Assembly (NCBI GenBank): GCA_020636155.1
Contig: JACJYM010000009.1
Location: 59,075 to 123,074 of the forward strand
Reading direction: 5' to 3'
Source of the DNA: Lewinellaceae bacterium
Lineage (GTDB): Bacteria > Bacteroidota > Bacteroidia > Chitinophagales > Saprospiraceae
DNA: 64,000 nt
Made by a program: the position numbers and the translations under genes. Below the pieces are notes generated by a model. The model searched no databases. It was not told the origin of the DNA and worked only from the letters and a program-made list of their open reading frames with translations. This document shows positions 47,671 to 56,441 of this stretch, one piece after another (positions within the stretch are counted from its first letter, which is position 1; every line of letters starts with the position of its first letter).

Positions 47671-48797
47671 TTGAACATCCGCTCCGCTCATAACTTAACC
47701 TAATCAGAATATTATAAGAGATTTCAGTCTATCTTTGAATTGTATTTTTAATGATAAAAACCGATACAATTGATAGAAATTAACCAAAGTTACTCAATAT
47801 CGGGCTTACCTGACTTTAGCAAATTTTAAGCAAATCCACAGTCAGTGCATACTGCCGAACATTGGAGCAATTTTATCACTTTCACCATTCTTTGCATGCA
47901 GGTAATACCTCTACAATCTCACGTACAAAATTACTTACTCAATCGCCGAGTCAGAAGTCATGGTCGAGCATCAACTGTGACTATTCATCCTTGAGAAGTA
48001 TTTCAAACAACAAAGACTTTAGTGGAGCCTGAAGAAAATGCCTTGACCAAAGCAGGACAAAATTCTTTCAAAAATCATTTAAAAGAACAAGTAGCTCATC
48101 TTATCTCAAGTGCTCCCACACTAAAATACCAGACTTTCTCACTCTATTGTATGCCAATACAAAACATCGAGCCACCCGTATTTAGCCATCAATATCCTTC
48201 AACACGTTCCGCCACCATATTTTCAAAAGTAAGGTACTATGGGATACATTTCAGGTGCAAGTCAGCTATAAATACGAAAGAAATCCTACAAATGATGCCG
48301 AAACCACGGAAGCACCATCCATACATTGATGGAAATTATTACCCAATTATTGAAAATACCAAAACTGCAATGAGTCCGGTATGGTCATAATCAGTTTGAA
48401 ATAGAACCTACGACCCAATGAAGAGTACATTAAAAAATATATCATTCCAGATAACCGCAGCCCATGACGACAAAACCAAAATATAAACAAACCCAAACCT
48501 GCTCGAATTGCCATTGCAATTATGGAATTACTAATGTCAATCCCACCAAATTCACCAAAAACACCTACTATCATTTTCAAATTAAGTATCTCAAAATCAA
48601 AAACCACCAATCGATCAAAAAAAACTCCCCAAAATCACTCAACCTTCTCACAAAATCACTACCTTAGACAAAAAATTAACAAGACACACCTTAAAGGAAT
48701 ACTCTAATCATGCAGCGTTCAACTGAAATACAAACACCGCATATTAGTGCCGTATTTCAGCTTGAAGTTCAATAGTAGCGTTGTTTGTATTCCTTTA
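47671..48797 (+). mobile_element. Recombinase element R1: near full-length, decayed copy of the array repeat
   Basis: Inverted relative to the four ~395-bp repeats at 55.6-59.7 kb. Its left end is CGTTGAACATCCGCTCC, the complement of the conserved repeat end; its right end is the shared TTTGTATTCC stem-loop. Between them lies a decayed tyrosine recombinase of about 900 bp, which in the other copies is deleted except for both ends. A short palindrome (GATGAAG / CTTCGTC) lies just outside the left end. Confidence 0.7.
47771..48665 (+). pseudogene. Decayed tyrosine recombinase (integrase) gene
   Basis: Reconstructed across frameshifts: start near MIEIN, core-binding domain YRAYLTLANFKQ then STVSAYCRTLEQFYHFHH and WSSINCDYSSLR; catalytic-domain start KEQVAHLISSAPTLKYQTF; then traces of the arginine box I (LLYA, EATRI); finally SLNLLTKSLP before TAG. 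Length and domain order fit XerC/D-like recombinases of about 300 residues. The box II HxxR and the Tyr are not legible. It is non-functional here, but it identifies the miniature repeats R2-R5. Confidence 0.65.
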
Positions 48798-48963
48798 GAT
48801 ATAAGTTTATTTTGTACTCACAAAGATTTATATTTGTAAATTATTATTAAACTTTGTAACTATAATTATATGGAAATATCCATGAGCTAAATCACACCAA
48901 ACTCGAATGAATAAAATTTCGCACAATCTACTGATAATCTTATGGTTACATAATTTTAAACAA

Positions 48964-50325
48964 ATGAAAATTTACTTTCTATCACTAGCTGTTATCATTT
49001 CATTCCAACTAAATGCTCAGCTTTATTTGGCGTCAGCCAAGGTATTAATAGAGCAACCCGGGTCAGAATTTTAACGCAGATAATTATTAATGGTACCTAT
49101 AGACGTCAATAGTGATGGCTTGATGGATTTTATCGGTTCTACTACAAGCGATCAATTTGTATTAGAAGAGCACAGCCACGATAATGATTATATAAGTATC
49201 GACCAAGGTTTAACTCAACCTACTCTTGAGGTAATAGATTTAGATCATGATGGAGATACCGATGCAGTTATGCAGGGTATTTGAATTTTAATAATAATTC
49301 AATTCGAAATATCATACTTTCCCATCTAACTACAATGAAATATTGTCTCTGTGGCGGACTTTGATGGTGATGGTGATTATGATTTTATCACTCAGAAAAG
49401 AAGCTTTTAAAATGATGTATTAAAGAATTTATTTGAACGACCAGTTTGTAAATTTTGATGCTAATATATTTGAAGATGAAGAAAGAGGTATTCAAAGTTC
49501 TTAGAAGGAGATATTGATAATGATGGTGATATAGACCTACTTGAGTTTTATCTATGGTAGTAAGCCTGCATTGAGAATTTGGGATAATGATGAAAGGAAT
49601 TTTTCAAACAAAAAATGATATTACCTTTTCCATAGAAACTCATCTGGAGGAATTGAGAATTGTAGATTTAGATTTAGATGGGGATCTTGATTTAGTTCTG
49701 TAATGGTTATGACAAAATTTACCTCTTATTTAGCGACAATGGAAGTTTCGGAAATATTATAGAATTAAGCGATGTCGGAAAGCCTTTAGTTTTGAAATTA
49801 ATAGATTTGAACAATGATGGTTTTAAGGATATAGTGTATCTTGATCAAGAGGTAAATAATCTAAAACTTAGGATTATTGAAAATACTCATGACGAAACTA
49901 TTATTCCAGATATATAGTTGGAACATTTCCTGGCAACAGTGTGATATTCACCATACAATCCAATTACATGAATAACCTCATAGGGTCATTTGATTATAAT
50001 AATGATGGTAAACCAAGACTTAATAGTAAACCTTATATGATGGTAAAATTTACGGTCTTGAGAACAAATCTGTGATTAGGCACACCAATGATGGAAACCA
50101 CAATAATGAGGGTTATTATAAGTCAAACCTGTACAAAATTTGATAAATATTGATTCACAACATAACTTTAAGTCTTACGAGATTTATGGTCTTACTGGAA
50201 AAGTGATCAAAGAGGTACAATTGATAACAATCAAATAAGTGTTAGTGAGCTAATATCCGGAAGTATTTTTTTAAGACTCTCTGAAAAATGGATCAACCTT
50301 TTCAATCAAGATTGTTAAAATTTAG
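48964..50325 (+). pseudogene. Decayed FG-GAP repeat protein with T9SS sorting domain
   Basis: Starts with a good signal peptide (MKIYFLSLAVIISFQLNAQ), stops at once (TAA), then continues in changing frames: DVNSDGLMDFIG, DLDHDGDTDAVM, DFDGDGDYDFIT, DIDNDGDIDLL, DLDLDGDLDLV, DLNNDGFKDIVYL, and a sorting domain (SYEIYGLTGKVIKE, then SGSIFLRLSEK). Same architecture as the intact gene at 42129-43514 but on the opposite strand. At least six lesions. Its last part runs into duplicated segment B. Confidence 0.75.
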
Positions 50326-50351
50326 AAGATTCATTTTTTAATTAAAGTCTA

Positions 50352-51226
50352 AAAAAACTTTCCCTCTTTTCTCCTCTGAGGATTTTTTTGTCTTGATTTG
50401 CCATGACGGGGACGAAAAAGCCATACGGTCAGCAGTAGGACTTTAATTGCTCAAACGGGTCAATTTATCATAAGCAAAAGTAATGACCACATAGCTTGGT
50501 TCTTTTTCTTGGCCGTAATGGTAAACTGCCGATTCAACAGATTAGACTGTGCTAGTCTAATCTCCTCAATGATTTTTAACCAACTAGAGTTTTCATTTTC
50601 TCGTTCTTCAAAAATTTTGAAAACTCAAAAGCTTTCACTCTGTCATGGGTTTTGTTTCATATTTGTATTATGAATAAGTAAAGTGAAATTTTAAAGAATG
50701 CGATATGCTCAATCAAAGAAAAATTGAATAATTTTAGATTTATTTTTGCATCAAAATTCATCGTAGCATTAACAGACAAAACTAGGATTTGATTTCTCTA
50801 AATGGGTTGATACTAAAATTTTAATAAAATGACAAAAAGCACCTTAGATACATTTATAAGTGAAGCTCCCGAGGTTCAGAAAGCCTATGCCAATTTTATC
50901 CAGACTCTCATATCTGATGATGGTCTTGATATCAAAACCAAGCAGCTGATATATATTGGAATGAAAATGATCGTCGATGACGAAAAAGCTATCGTCATGC
51001 ATGTGCAGATGGCAAAAAATGTTGGAGCTACCAGAGAAGAGATAAAAACTACCATTTTGTTGGGCTTAACCATCATTGGGTTGAAAGCTGTGTCCAAATA
51101 CCTGCCTTTGGTATTAGATGCTTATGATTCCAATCCTGAATAACACTTTTCTAGATTTTCAGAAAAATTTTATTTGATTTGCCCACAATAAAATTTTTAA
51201 CTTAGGTTTTTAAAATTTAGTTAGTC
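50352..51226 (+). repeat. Duplicated segment, copy B (875 bp)
   Basis: Nearly identical to 43641-44518, with a few substitutions and indels. The 66-codon minus-strand remnant is frameshifted here (one A missing near 50455). It ends three bases before the -33 element of marR. -7 box TATTTTTG at 50741-50748 precedes the CMD-like gene. Confidence 0.85.
50829..51143 (+). CDS. Carboxymuconolactone decarboxylase-like small protein, copy B
   Basis: 104 residues, identical to copy A except at two N-terminal positions (TFISEAP instead of IFINEAP). CMD/AhpD fold signature LDIKTKQLIYIG, with the redox Cys replaced. It lies directly upstream of the MarR and SDR genes on the same strand, although those have their own promoter. 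Possibly part of a detoxification set controlled by MarR (inference). Confidence 0.75.
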   Translation: MTKSTLDTFISEAPEVQKAYANFIQTLISDDGLDIKTKQLIYIGMKMIVDDEKAIVMHVQMAKNVGATREEIKTTILLGLTIIGLKAVSKYLPLVLDAYDSNPE

Positions 51227-51228
51227 TA

Positions 51229-51259
51229 TTTGTATGTACAAACATTTGATTTATATTTG
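51229..51259 (+). promoter_or_regulatory. marR promoter (TTTG - 19 bp - TATATTTG) with embedded operator
   Basis: Perfect consensus promoter. The palindrome TTTGTA-TG-TACAAA (51229-51242) overlaps the -33 element. The same core TTGTATGTACAA recurs at 51714-51725 before the SDR gene, so it is the likely MarR operator. Confidence 0.75.
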
Positions 51260-51268
51260 CCCCGTGCA

Positions 51269-51694
51269 ATGGAAAAATGTAAATCAAAATATTGTGGATG
51301 TTTATACTATTCTGCCAATGCTCTGGCAAGAATAATGACAAAAATAGCAGATGAAGAATTTGCCGTGGCTGGTCTGAGTTCATCTTATGCATTTTTATTG
51401 ATGTCGGTCATTGAAAAACCCGGTATTCAACCAAAGGAAATCAGCCTTCACATGCAACTCACTCCCTCAACAGTTACTCGATTGATAGAGAAAATGGAAT
51501 ACCGAGGACTACTTTCTCGAAAGCCCAATGGCCGCACCACCGAGGTATATCCTACGGAAGATGCAGTGGCCCTATTTCCGAAAATTAAAGACGCATGGAA
51601 AAAACTCTATTGTCGATATACCGAAATATTAGGAAAATCAAAAGCCAATGAATTGACAATACTAATTAACCAAGCCAATGAAATACTTGAATAA
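51269..51694 (+). CDS. MarR family transcriptional regulator
   Basis: 141 residues from ATG 51269. The in-frame TTG at 51230 lies inside the -33 promoter element and cannot be the start. The winged-helix core is present: GIQPKEISLHMQLTPSTVTR (recognition helix), LIEKMEYRGLLSRKPNGRTT (wing). The N-terminus has several Cys (MEKCKSKYCGC) that could sense oxidants or electrophiles, as in some MarR members (inference). It probably represses itself and the SDR through the paired operators. Confidence 0.88.
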   Translation: MEKCKSKYCGCLYYSANALARIMTKIADEEFAVAGLSSSYAFLLMSVIEKPGIQPKEISLHMQLTPSTVTRLIEKMEYRGLLSRKPNGRTTEVYPTEDAVALFPKIKDAWKKLYCRYTEILGKSKANELTILINQANEILE

Positions 51695-51713
51695 TTTTTT
51701 TATCCCATATTAC

Positions 51714-51725
51714 TTGTATGTACAA
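51714..51725 (+). promoter_or_regulatory. Second MarR operator (TTGTATGTACAA) before the SDR gene
   Basis: A perfect 12-bp palindrome identical to the core of the palindrome in the marR promoter, 28 bp before the SDR start. Confidence 0.7.
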
Positions 51726-51753
51726 TCAATTAAATTCATAAAATAAAAATTAA

Positions 51754-52626
51754 ATGACAAAGAAAATCTTAATTACAGGTGCTAGCGGAGGATTTGGTCG
51801 ACTAGCCGTATTGACTTTATTAGCAAAGGGTCATAAAGTAGCTGCTACCATGAGAAACACTCATGGTAGGAACCAAGAAATAGCCACAGAACTTAGAAAT
51901 GCGGGAGCAAGCATTATCGAAATGGATGTAACAGATACCGAAAGTGTCAACCGTGGCGTACAACAAGCCTTAGATGCCATGGGAGGATTAGATGTCGTCG
52001 TAAACAATGCCGGTCGAGGTGTGTCTGGAATGCAAGAACATTTTACACCAGAAGATTTCAAAGAGATCATGGACATCAATGTAATAGGTGTACAGAGAGT
52101 CAACCGAGCCGCATTGCCTTTTATGCGAAAACAGGGTAATGGGTTATTAATACACATTTCTAGCTTGCTGGGAAGGATAGCCTTACCATTTTACGGCCCT
52201 TACCAATCTACAAAATGGGCAGTAGAGGCAATGGCAGAAAATTATCGAGTAGAACTATCAGGTTTTGGCGTTCAATCTACCATAATAGAGCCTGGTGGAT
52301 ACCCAACCACATTTATGACGAGCCTCATGACACCATCGGATACCAGTCGAAACGAAAGTTATGGAGATTTCATGAACGTGCCGGCGATGGCTGCCGCGGG
52401 ATTTGAAGAACAGCTAAAAAACACACCAGAGCAAAACCCTCAAAAAGTAGCAGATGCCATTGCCAATCTCATAGATACACCAGCGAATCAACGACCATTT
52501 AGGACTATTGTCGATTTTATGGGATGGAGAGATGGCATTCAGAACTATAATGATCAGTTTGAGCAATTGACCCAAGGCATATATTCTGCATTTGGAATGG
52601 AAAATATGCTTACGGTAAAATCATAA
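51754..52626 (+). CDS. Short-chain dehydrogenase/reductase (SDR)
   Basis: 290 residues. Classical SDR: cofactor motif ITGASGGFGRLA at the N-terminus, NNAG (VVNNAGRGVSG), catalytic Ser in HISSLLGR and the YxxxK pair in YGPYQSTKWA. An acidic residue after the second strand is not evident, and an Arg (TMRNTHGR) favours NADPH. It reduces an unknown carbonyl substrate. Probably induced together with marR when the repressor leaves its operators. Confidence 0.92.
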   Translation: MTKKILITGASGGFGRLAVLTLLAKGHKVAATMRNTHGRNQEIATELRNAGASIIEMDVTDTESVNRGVQQALDAMGGLDVVVNNAGRGVSGMQEHFTPEDFKEIMDINVIGVQRVNRAALPFMRKQGNGLLIHISSLLGRIALPFYGPYQSTKWAVEAMAENYRVELSGFGVQSTIIEPGGYPTTFMTSLMTPSDTSRNESYGDFMNVPAMAAAGFEEQLKNTPEQNPQKVADAIANLIDTPANQRPFRTIVDFMGWRDGIQNYNDQFEQLTQGIYSAFGMENMLTVKS

Positions 52627-52678
52627 TATTGAAGGGAAATACGGATTAATCTCTATTCTCATTTAAATTCACGATCGG

Positions 52679-52713
52679 GGAGAAGTGATTGGAACATTAT
52701 CAATCACTTCTCC
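52679..52713 (+). terminator. Terminator after the SDR gene
   Basis: Perfect 13-bp arms GGAGAAGTGATTG / CAATCACTTCTCC, loop of 9 nt, then a moderately T-rich tail. Confidence 0.7.
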
Positions 52714-52789
52714 TAATTGTAATGCATTCTTTATATTTTCTAAATTTACAAGTTATTATCAAGGAATGTTAACACTGTAAAAGATAGAA

Positions 52790-53284
52790 GTGATGAGATA
52801 TTCATTTTTTATTACATTTTTGATCTTTATGTCATGCTCTTCTAGTAGGCAAGAAAAATCCAATCAATTGTGGGATCAAGTAGATTATGTAGAAATGGAA
52901 ATTGGAGGGAATACATACTATGCCTTAACATCTGAATTAGATTTTATCAATCGTTGTATTGCGACCGAATGTACAGATTTGTGTACGACTTGTGATTCAA
53001 AACTACAAAATGGAAGTGCCACCCCTAGGAAAGCAATTCAAAGATCTATACCCACCAAGGAACTCAGTAATCTGAATGGAAGCTATGAAATGAATTTTTG
53101 GTTGGTAATTAATAAGGATGGAGATGTCGTCATGACTTCAATAAAATCTTGTTCAAAAAAAATTAACGAAGAAATCCAAAAAAATATAGCCCTCCATTAT
53201 TTTCAATATAAATTCGAAAAGGATGAAAACAGTCCTTGCCTATCATGCACGAATATTGCATTACGACTAGATTTAAACCAATAG
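52790..53284 (+). CDS. Lipoprotein with TonB-C-like tail pattern, unknown function
   Basis: 164 residues. Lipoprotein signal (YSFFITFLIFMSC). The mature part has a Cys cluster (CIATECTDLCTTCDSK) and then NFWLVINKDGDVVMTSIKSC, resembling the beta-strand pattern of energy-transducing TonB C-terminal modules; this is only a resemblance. 53285-53547 shows no gene. Confidence 0.55.
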   Translation: MMRYSFFITFLIFMSCSSSRQEKSNQLWDQVDYVEMEIGGNTYYALTSELDFINRCIATECTDLCTTCDSKLQNGSATPRKAIQRSIPTKELSNLNGSYEMNFWLVINKDGDVVMTSIKSCSKKINEEIQKNIALHYFQYKFEKDENSPCLSCTNIALRLDLNQ

Positions 53285-53547
53285 AAAGGTTAATCTTCGT
53301 TCTGATTTTAATATTCTATGATTTAGCACTTATGAGGAAAATAATATTTTAATTTTTTACTTTTTGAAATTACTATATGCAAAAGCCTAACTGAGATTTT
53401 TGTAACTGTTTTTAATTCCACACAGGACTTGGAGTAATTTTATAATTGAAGGTTCCAATGTTCTAATTTTACGGATTCTCTCATATCTTATGACTATATC
53501 GAATGCAATTCCAAGTAATTGATTTATATCGACTTGAATAATTAACC

Positions 53548-54750
53548 TTATTTCCTTTTGATTAATTGTTTAATTTTTTCCCTGATCGTTCGATTCTGAC
53601 CGATGATATGATAATTTTTGTCAAATTCGACTATTCTTTCTTTAGGGACTAAAAGTTGTCTTGGAGAAGAGCCAAACCTTTGAACTCTTTGAAGTTCGAC
53701 AAACTCAGTGATATCTTCAATCCTTTGAATATATTCAGAGTTAAATTTAAGTAAAGTCTCACCTTTCAATCCAATTTGAATTGCTTTTCTTTCCAATTTA
53801 CCTCCCCACTCATTGTGATCGGGATCCCACTGAATTCGAACATTAGAAACCATCAGCCTATGTTTCCACTCTTCTTCATTTTTATATTCTGATGCTGAAT
53901 AACTGCTTAGTACTGCTTCATTTAATATTTTTAGAACATCACTTTTTTTAATGGATATTGCCAAAATATTCTCTTGATTTTCCTTAAGTGCCCATCCTGA
54001 TCTATGCATCATCCACATAAATCCGGGCTTGATCCAAGTCATTCTCTTGAAGTTAAAACCTCGATTAAATTTTTGATTTTTAACTGCATCATTAGCAATA
54101 TTTTTATTGAATGCCGCATAAAAAGTGATAATATCATTTTTTTCATGCCCAATAAAAAACATGCCTTTTGTTGGTAATTTCTCTTCCCTAACTTCAAAAT
54201 ATTCTAAATCTAAACTAGGTTTTAATAATCCCATCGTGCTAAGATGTTGACCTTTAGCAAGTCTATAAGCCATCTCATATTGTATTTGAATGTTTGAGGA
54301 TTTCGAATACTCCTTCATCAATGATATTGCATCTTCTGTCCCAATAGAATTCAATGCATGGCTAAACCATTTTGCAATTACGCCTTCTTCTGAACTTGAA
54401 TATTGAAGGTAGTCGAAACCAGACTCTAGTACTTCTCTTATAAACGGAACCGAACTTGGATATTTTAAATCGTCTTGCAGATGTTTTACCAATCGTTGAT
54501 GAGACCTATGGTTTGGATTGATTATTAATTGGTTAAGATATGTTTCCAATCTTCTCTTTTCTATGAAATTAAAATATATTGCACAAGCGGCTTTTGTTAA
54601 ATTTTCATTATCAGATTTCAAGGCCATTTCAAGATATGAACTTACATATTCCAAATCTTGGAGCAAATCAAATTCAATGGCAGGATTCAAGTCTTCGAAA
54701 TTAACTTCATAATTGCCTTCTTTAAAAAATATTATCTCTTGATCTGTCAT
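53548..54750 (-). CDS. HEAT-like repeat protein fused to a DUF4291 domain
   Basis: 400 residues. The first about 190 are helical repeats (LENYLNQ-type helices, EDAISLMKEYSKSSNIQIQY). The rest matches DUF4291: ITFYAAFNKNIANDAV, RMTWIKPGFMWMMHRSGWA, VRIQWDPDHNEWGG and RKAIQIGLKGETLLKF. DUF4291 normally stands alone (about 190-200 residues), so this is a fusion. Its biochemical role is unknown to me. It lies 10 bp after the AbiEii remnant and may be read from the same promoter. Confidence 0.78.
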   Translation of the reverse strand: MTDQEIIFFKEGNYEVNFEDLNPAIEFDLLQDLEYVSSYLEMALKSDNENLTKAACAIYFNFIEKRRLETYLNQLIINPNHRSHQRLVKHLQDDLKYPSSVPFIREVLESGFDYLQYSSSEEGVIAKWFSHALNSIGTEDAISLMKEYSKSSNIQIQYEMAYRLAKGQHLSTMGLLKPSLDLEYFEVREEKLPTKGMFFIGHEKNDIITFYAAFNKNIANDAVKNQKFNRGFNFKRMTWIKPGFMWMMHRSGWALKENQENILAISIKKSDVLKILNEAVLSSYSASEYKNEEEWKHRLMVSNVRIQWDPDHNEWGGKLERKAIQIGLKGETLLKFNSEYIQRIEDITEFVELQRVQRFGSSPRQLLVPKERIVEFDKNYHIIGQNRTIREKIKQLIKRK

Positions 54751-54759
54751 TTCTTGTTT

Positions 54760-54945
54760 TTAGGATGTAAAATAATTATTCCTCAAATTAGTCACATAAA
54801 CTACTATTAATCGGATAGAGAAGGCATTCTGTGTCCGATTTGAAGTTCCTCCAACTAATTGGAATTCAGATAAATAATTGACCTGCATCAGTTTATTCAA
54901 GGAATTCCATAATAAATCACTTACCGAATTCTGATAGATTGTCAT
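54760..54945 (-). pseudogene. Truncated AbiEii-like nucleotidyltransferase toxin
   Basis: The first 35 residues (SVSDLLWNSLNKLMQVNYLS, EFQLVGGTS) are the start of AbiEii/AbiGii-type nucleotidyltransferases. The frame then goes off and stops. A piece in another frame reads GHRMPS, so a small deletion and loss of the remaining about 200 codons removed the catalytic domain. It overlaps the antitoxin by ATGA. The toxin is therefore dead while the regulator remains intact. Confidence 0.7.
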
Positions 54946-55448
54946 GAATCTATGTAGGTAGATATATTACGATCAAAATTTGGATTGAAGACATTATTGA
55001 TAGATTTAATCTCATCTTTTATTCCATTCTTAGAGTACAAATTGATCAGCTCATTGATCTCCGTCTTGTTGCCTCGTTCAAGTATTCTTTGAATAATGAA
55101 TCTTTTATTATTGACTAAATCAATTTTATTGATATCGGTATCCCAAAAGATTGATTTTCGAATTTTTCTAAAAAACGGATTAGGCTTTTCTGCTTTCCAA
55201 CAATTCATAACTTCATAACTCGCTTGAAGTAGCATGAAATAGTCTTTGTCAATATTAAAGTAATTACCAAGTTTTATTGATAATTTTGGATTGATTCCTC
55301 TTCTTTGTTTTGTTATAGCATTAATGGTTTGAGGAAATTCATTAATTGAATTTGCCAAATCTATTGATTTCACACTTCGCTTTCTAAGTTCCCTTTGTAA
55401 AATGACCCCTGGATGAATCCCTTTAACTCTTTTATATTCTGGCAGCAT
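54942..55448 (-). CDS. HTH antitoxin with DUF6922-like C-terminal domain
   Basis: 168 residues. The N-terminal helix-turn-helix (HPGVILQRELRKRSVKSIDL, NEFPQTINAITKQRRG) resembles HigA-type antidotes. The C-terminal part (IRKSIFWDTDINKIDL, QRILERGNKTEINELINLY) is the domain often paired with AbiEii toxins in Bacteroidota. It would bind the 20-bp palindrome upstream and repress itself. The partner toxin is truncated, so this is an orphan antitoxin. Confidence 0.78.
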   Translation of the reverse strand: MLPEYKRVKGIHPGVILQRELRKRSVKSIDLANSINEFPQTINAITKQRRGINPKLSIKLGNYFNIDKDYFMLLQASYEVMNCWKAEKPNPFFRKIRKSIFWDTDINKIDLVNNKRFIIQRILERGNKTEINELINLYSKNGIKDEIKSINNVFNPNFDRNISTYIDS

Positions 55449-55476
55449 AATCTGATTGATTTGACTATTTTAAGTA

Positions 55477-55484
55477 CAAAGTTA
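55477..55484 (-). promoter_or_regulatory. -7 box (TAACTTTG) of the antitoxin gene
   Basis: Exact TAnnTTTG, 28 bp before the ATG at 55448, next to a palindromic operator. Confidence 0.5.
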
Positions 55485-55490
55485 TGCTAA

Positions 55491-55510
55491 AATAAACAAA
55501 TTTGTTTATT
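55491..55510. promoter_or_regulatory. 20-bp perfect palindrome, probable antitoxin operator
   Basis: AATAAACAAATTTGTTTATT lies six bases upstream of the -7 box, covering the region where a -33 element would be. Position and symmetry fit autorepression by the HTH antitoxin. Confidence 0.6.
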
Positions 55511-55602
55511 GATTAGTTTCTTTTGTGTAATTATCTGATAAACTACCGTTTATGTAATTCATATTGTGGTTATCTTGGGTCTAAGGAAGATTATCTGTAT
55601 AG

Positions 55603-56000
55603 ACCAAGGAATACAAACACCAACAATCGAATTTTTTAAAGTTGCAAAACGTAACTCTATACATGACATTAATTATATTTCAGCATGGCTGATGCGATGA
55701 TTAGGGTATTCCAATATTTGTGTATCTTTTTATATAGCATCTAAGGTAGGGGCTTTTTGAGAGGGATAAGAGATTTTTGACTAATTAAAATGACAAAATT
55801 TCTCCAATGTTCGGCAGAATGCACTGACTGTGGATTGCTTAAAATTTGCCAAAGTCAGGCGAGTTCGATATTGAGTAACTTCTTGGTTAATGTCTATCAT
55901 TTGTATCGGTTTTTGTTATGAGAAATACGACATAAAGACAGACAAAAACACTATAATATACTGACTAAGTGTAAGTTATATTCCAATTGGATGTTCAACG
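55603..56000 (-). repeat. Array repeat R2 (miniature recombinase element)
   Basis: About 398 bp, from the GGAATACAAACACC stem-loop to the conserved end GGATGTTCAACG. On the minus strand 55900-55781 encodes 39 codons (begins MIDINQEVTQYR, contains STVSAFCRTLEKF), the start of a tyrosine recombinase. About 45 bp later the last codons reappear (LKKPLP before TAG). Beyond its end (56001-56133) lies a long hairpin with TCAACGT / ACGTTGA arms. Confidence 0.8.
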
Positions 56001-56134
56001 TTCCCGGAGAATGTGCTGTTGGGGACTTTGGAATGTGTCCTTATCCACCGATACTTAAATTTGTGCAGGGTACAATGCCCAAATTAGTACTATCCCCCCC
56101 AATGGCATATGACACCACGTTGAGCGGTCGAGTA

Positions 56135-56441
56135 TTATTTATTAATTAGTCTTTTTGAGTTTTGTCTGTTATCAAATAACGTAATAATCCTTATTTCGTA
56201 ATTATAATATCCGATAATAAATGGTCGTTTGTCTAGATAAAACAGATTTTCTCAATCCATTTGACTTGTCACTCTCCGCAAATAAATAGGGATTATCACC
56301 AATTAACTTTAATTGTTTATCAAGTAGTTGAGCAAATTTTTTAATTTCTCTATTAGTCCATCTATTTTCAAGGTAATTAATAATACTTTTTAAGTTGTTC
56401 AAAGCTTCATCAGACCAAATAAGCTTATAGGTATTTTTCAT
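56135..56441 (-). pseudogene. ParE/RelE-type toxin, frameshifted near the C-terminus
   Basis: The first 79 residues are a typical ParE start (YKLIWSDEALNNLKSIINYL, LRKSVLSRQTTIYYRI). The frame then stops, while the normal ending continues one base out of frame (NYEIRIITLFDNRQNSKRL to TAA at 56135). Restored length would be about 98 residues, the family size. Loss of the last two strands, which carry key residues, probably disarms the toxin. It overlaps the antitoxin gene by 17 bp. Confidence 0.75.

Noticed and set aside
51230..51268. TTG start for the MarR gene at 51230
   Set aside because: It lies in the -33 element; the predicted transcript starts near 51266 and the ATG at 51269 fits.
55781..55900. 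The 39-codon fragments in the repeats as real small genes
   Set aside because: One copy (R4) has an internal stop, and the sequence matches the start of the recombinase in R1, so they are remnants.
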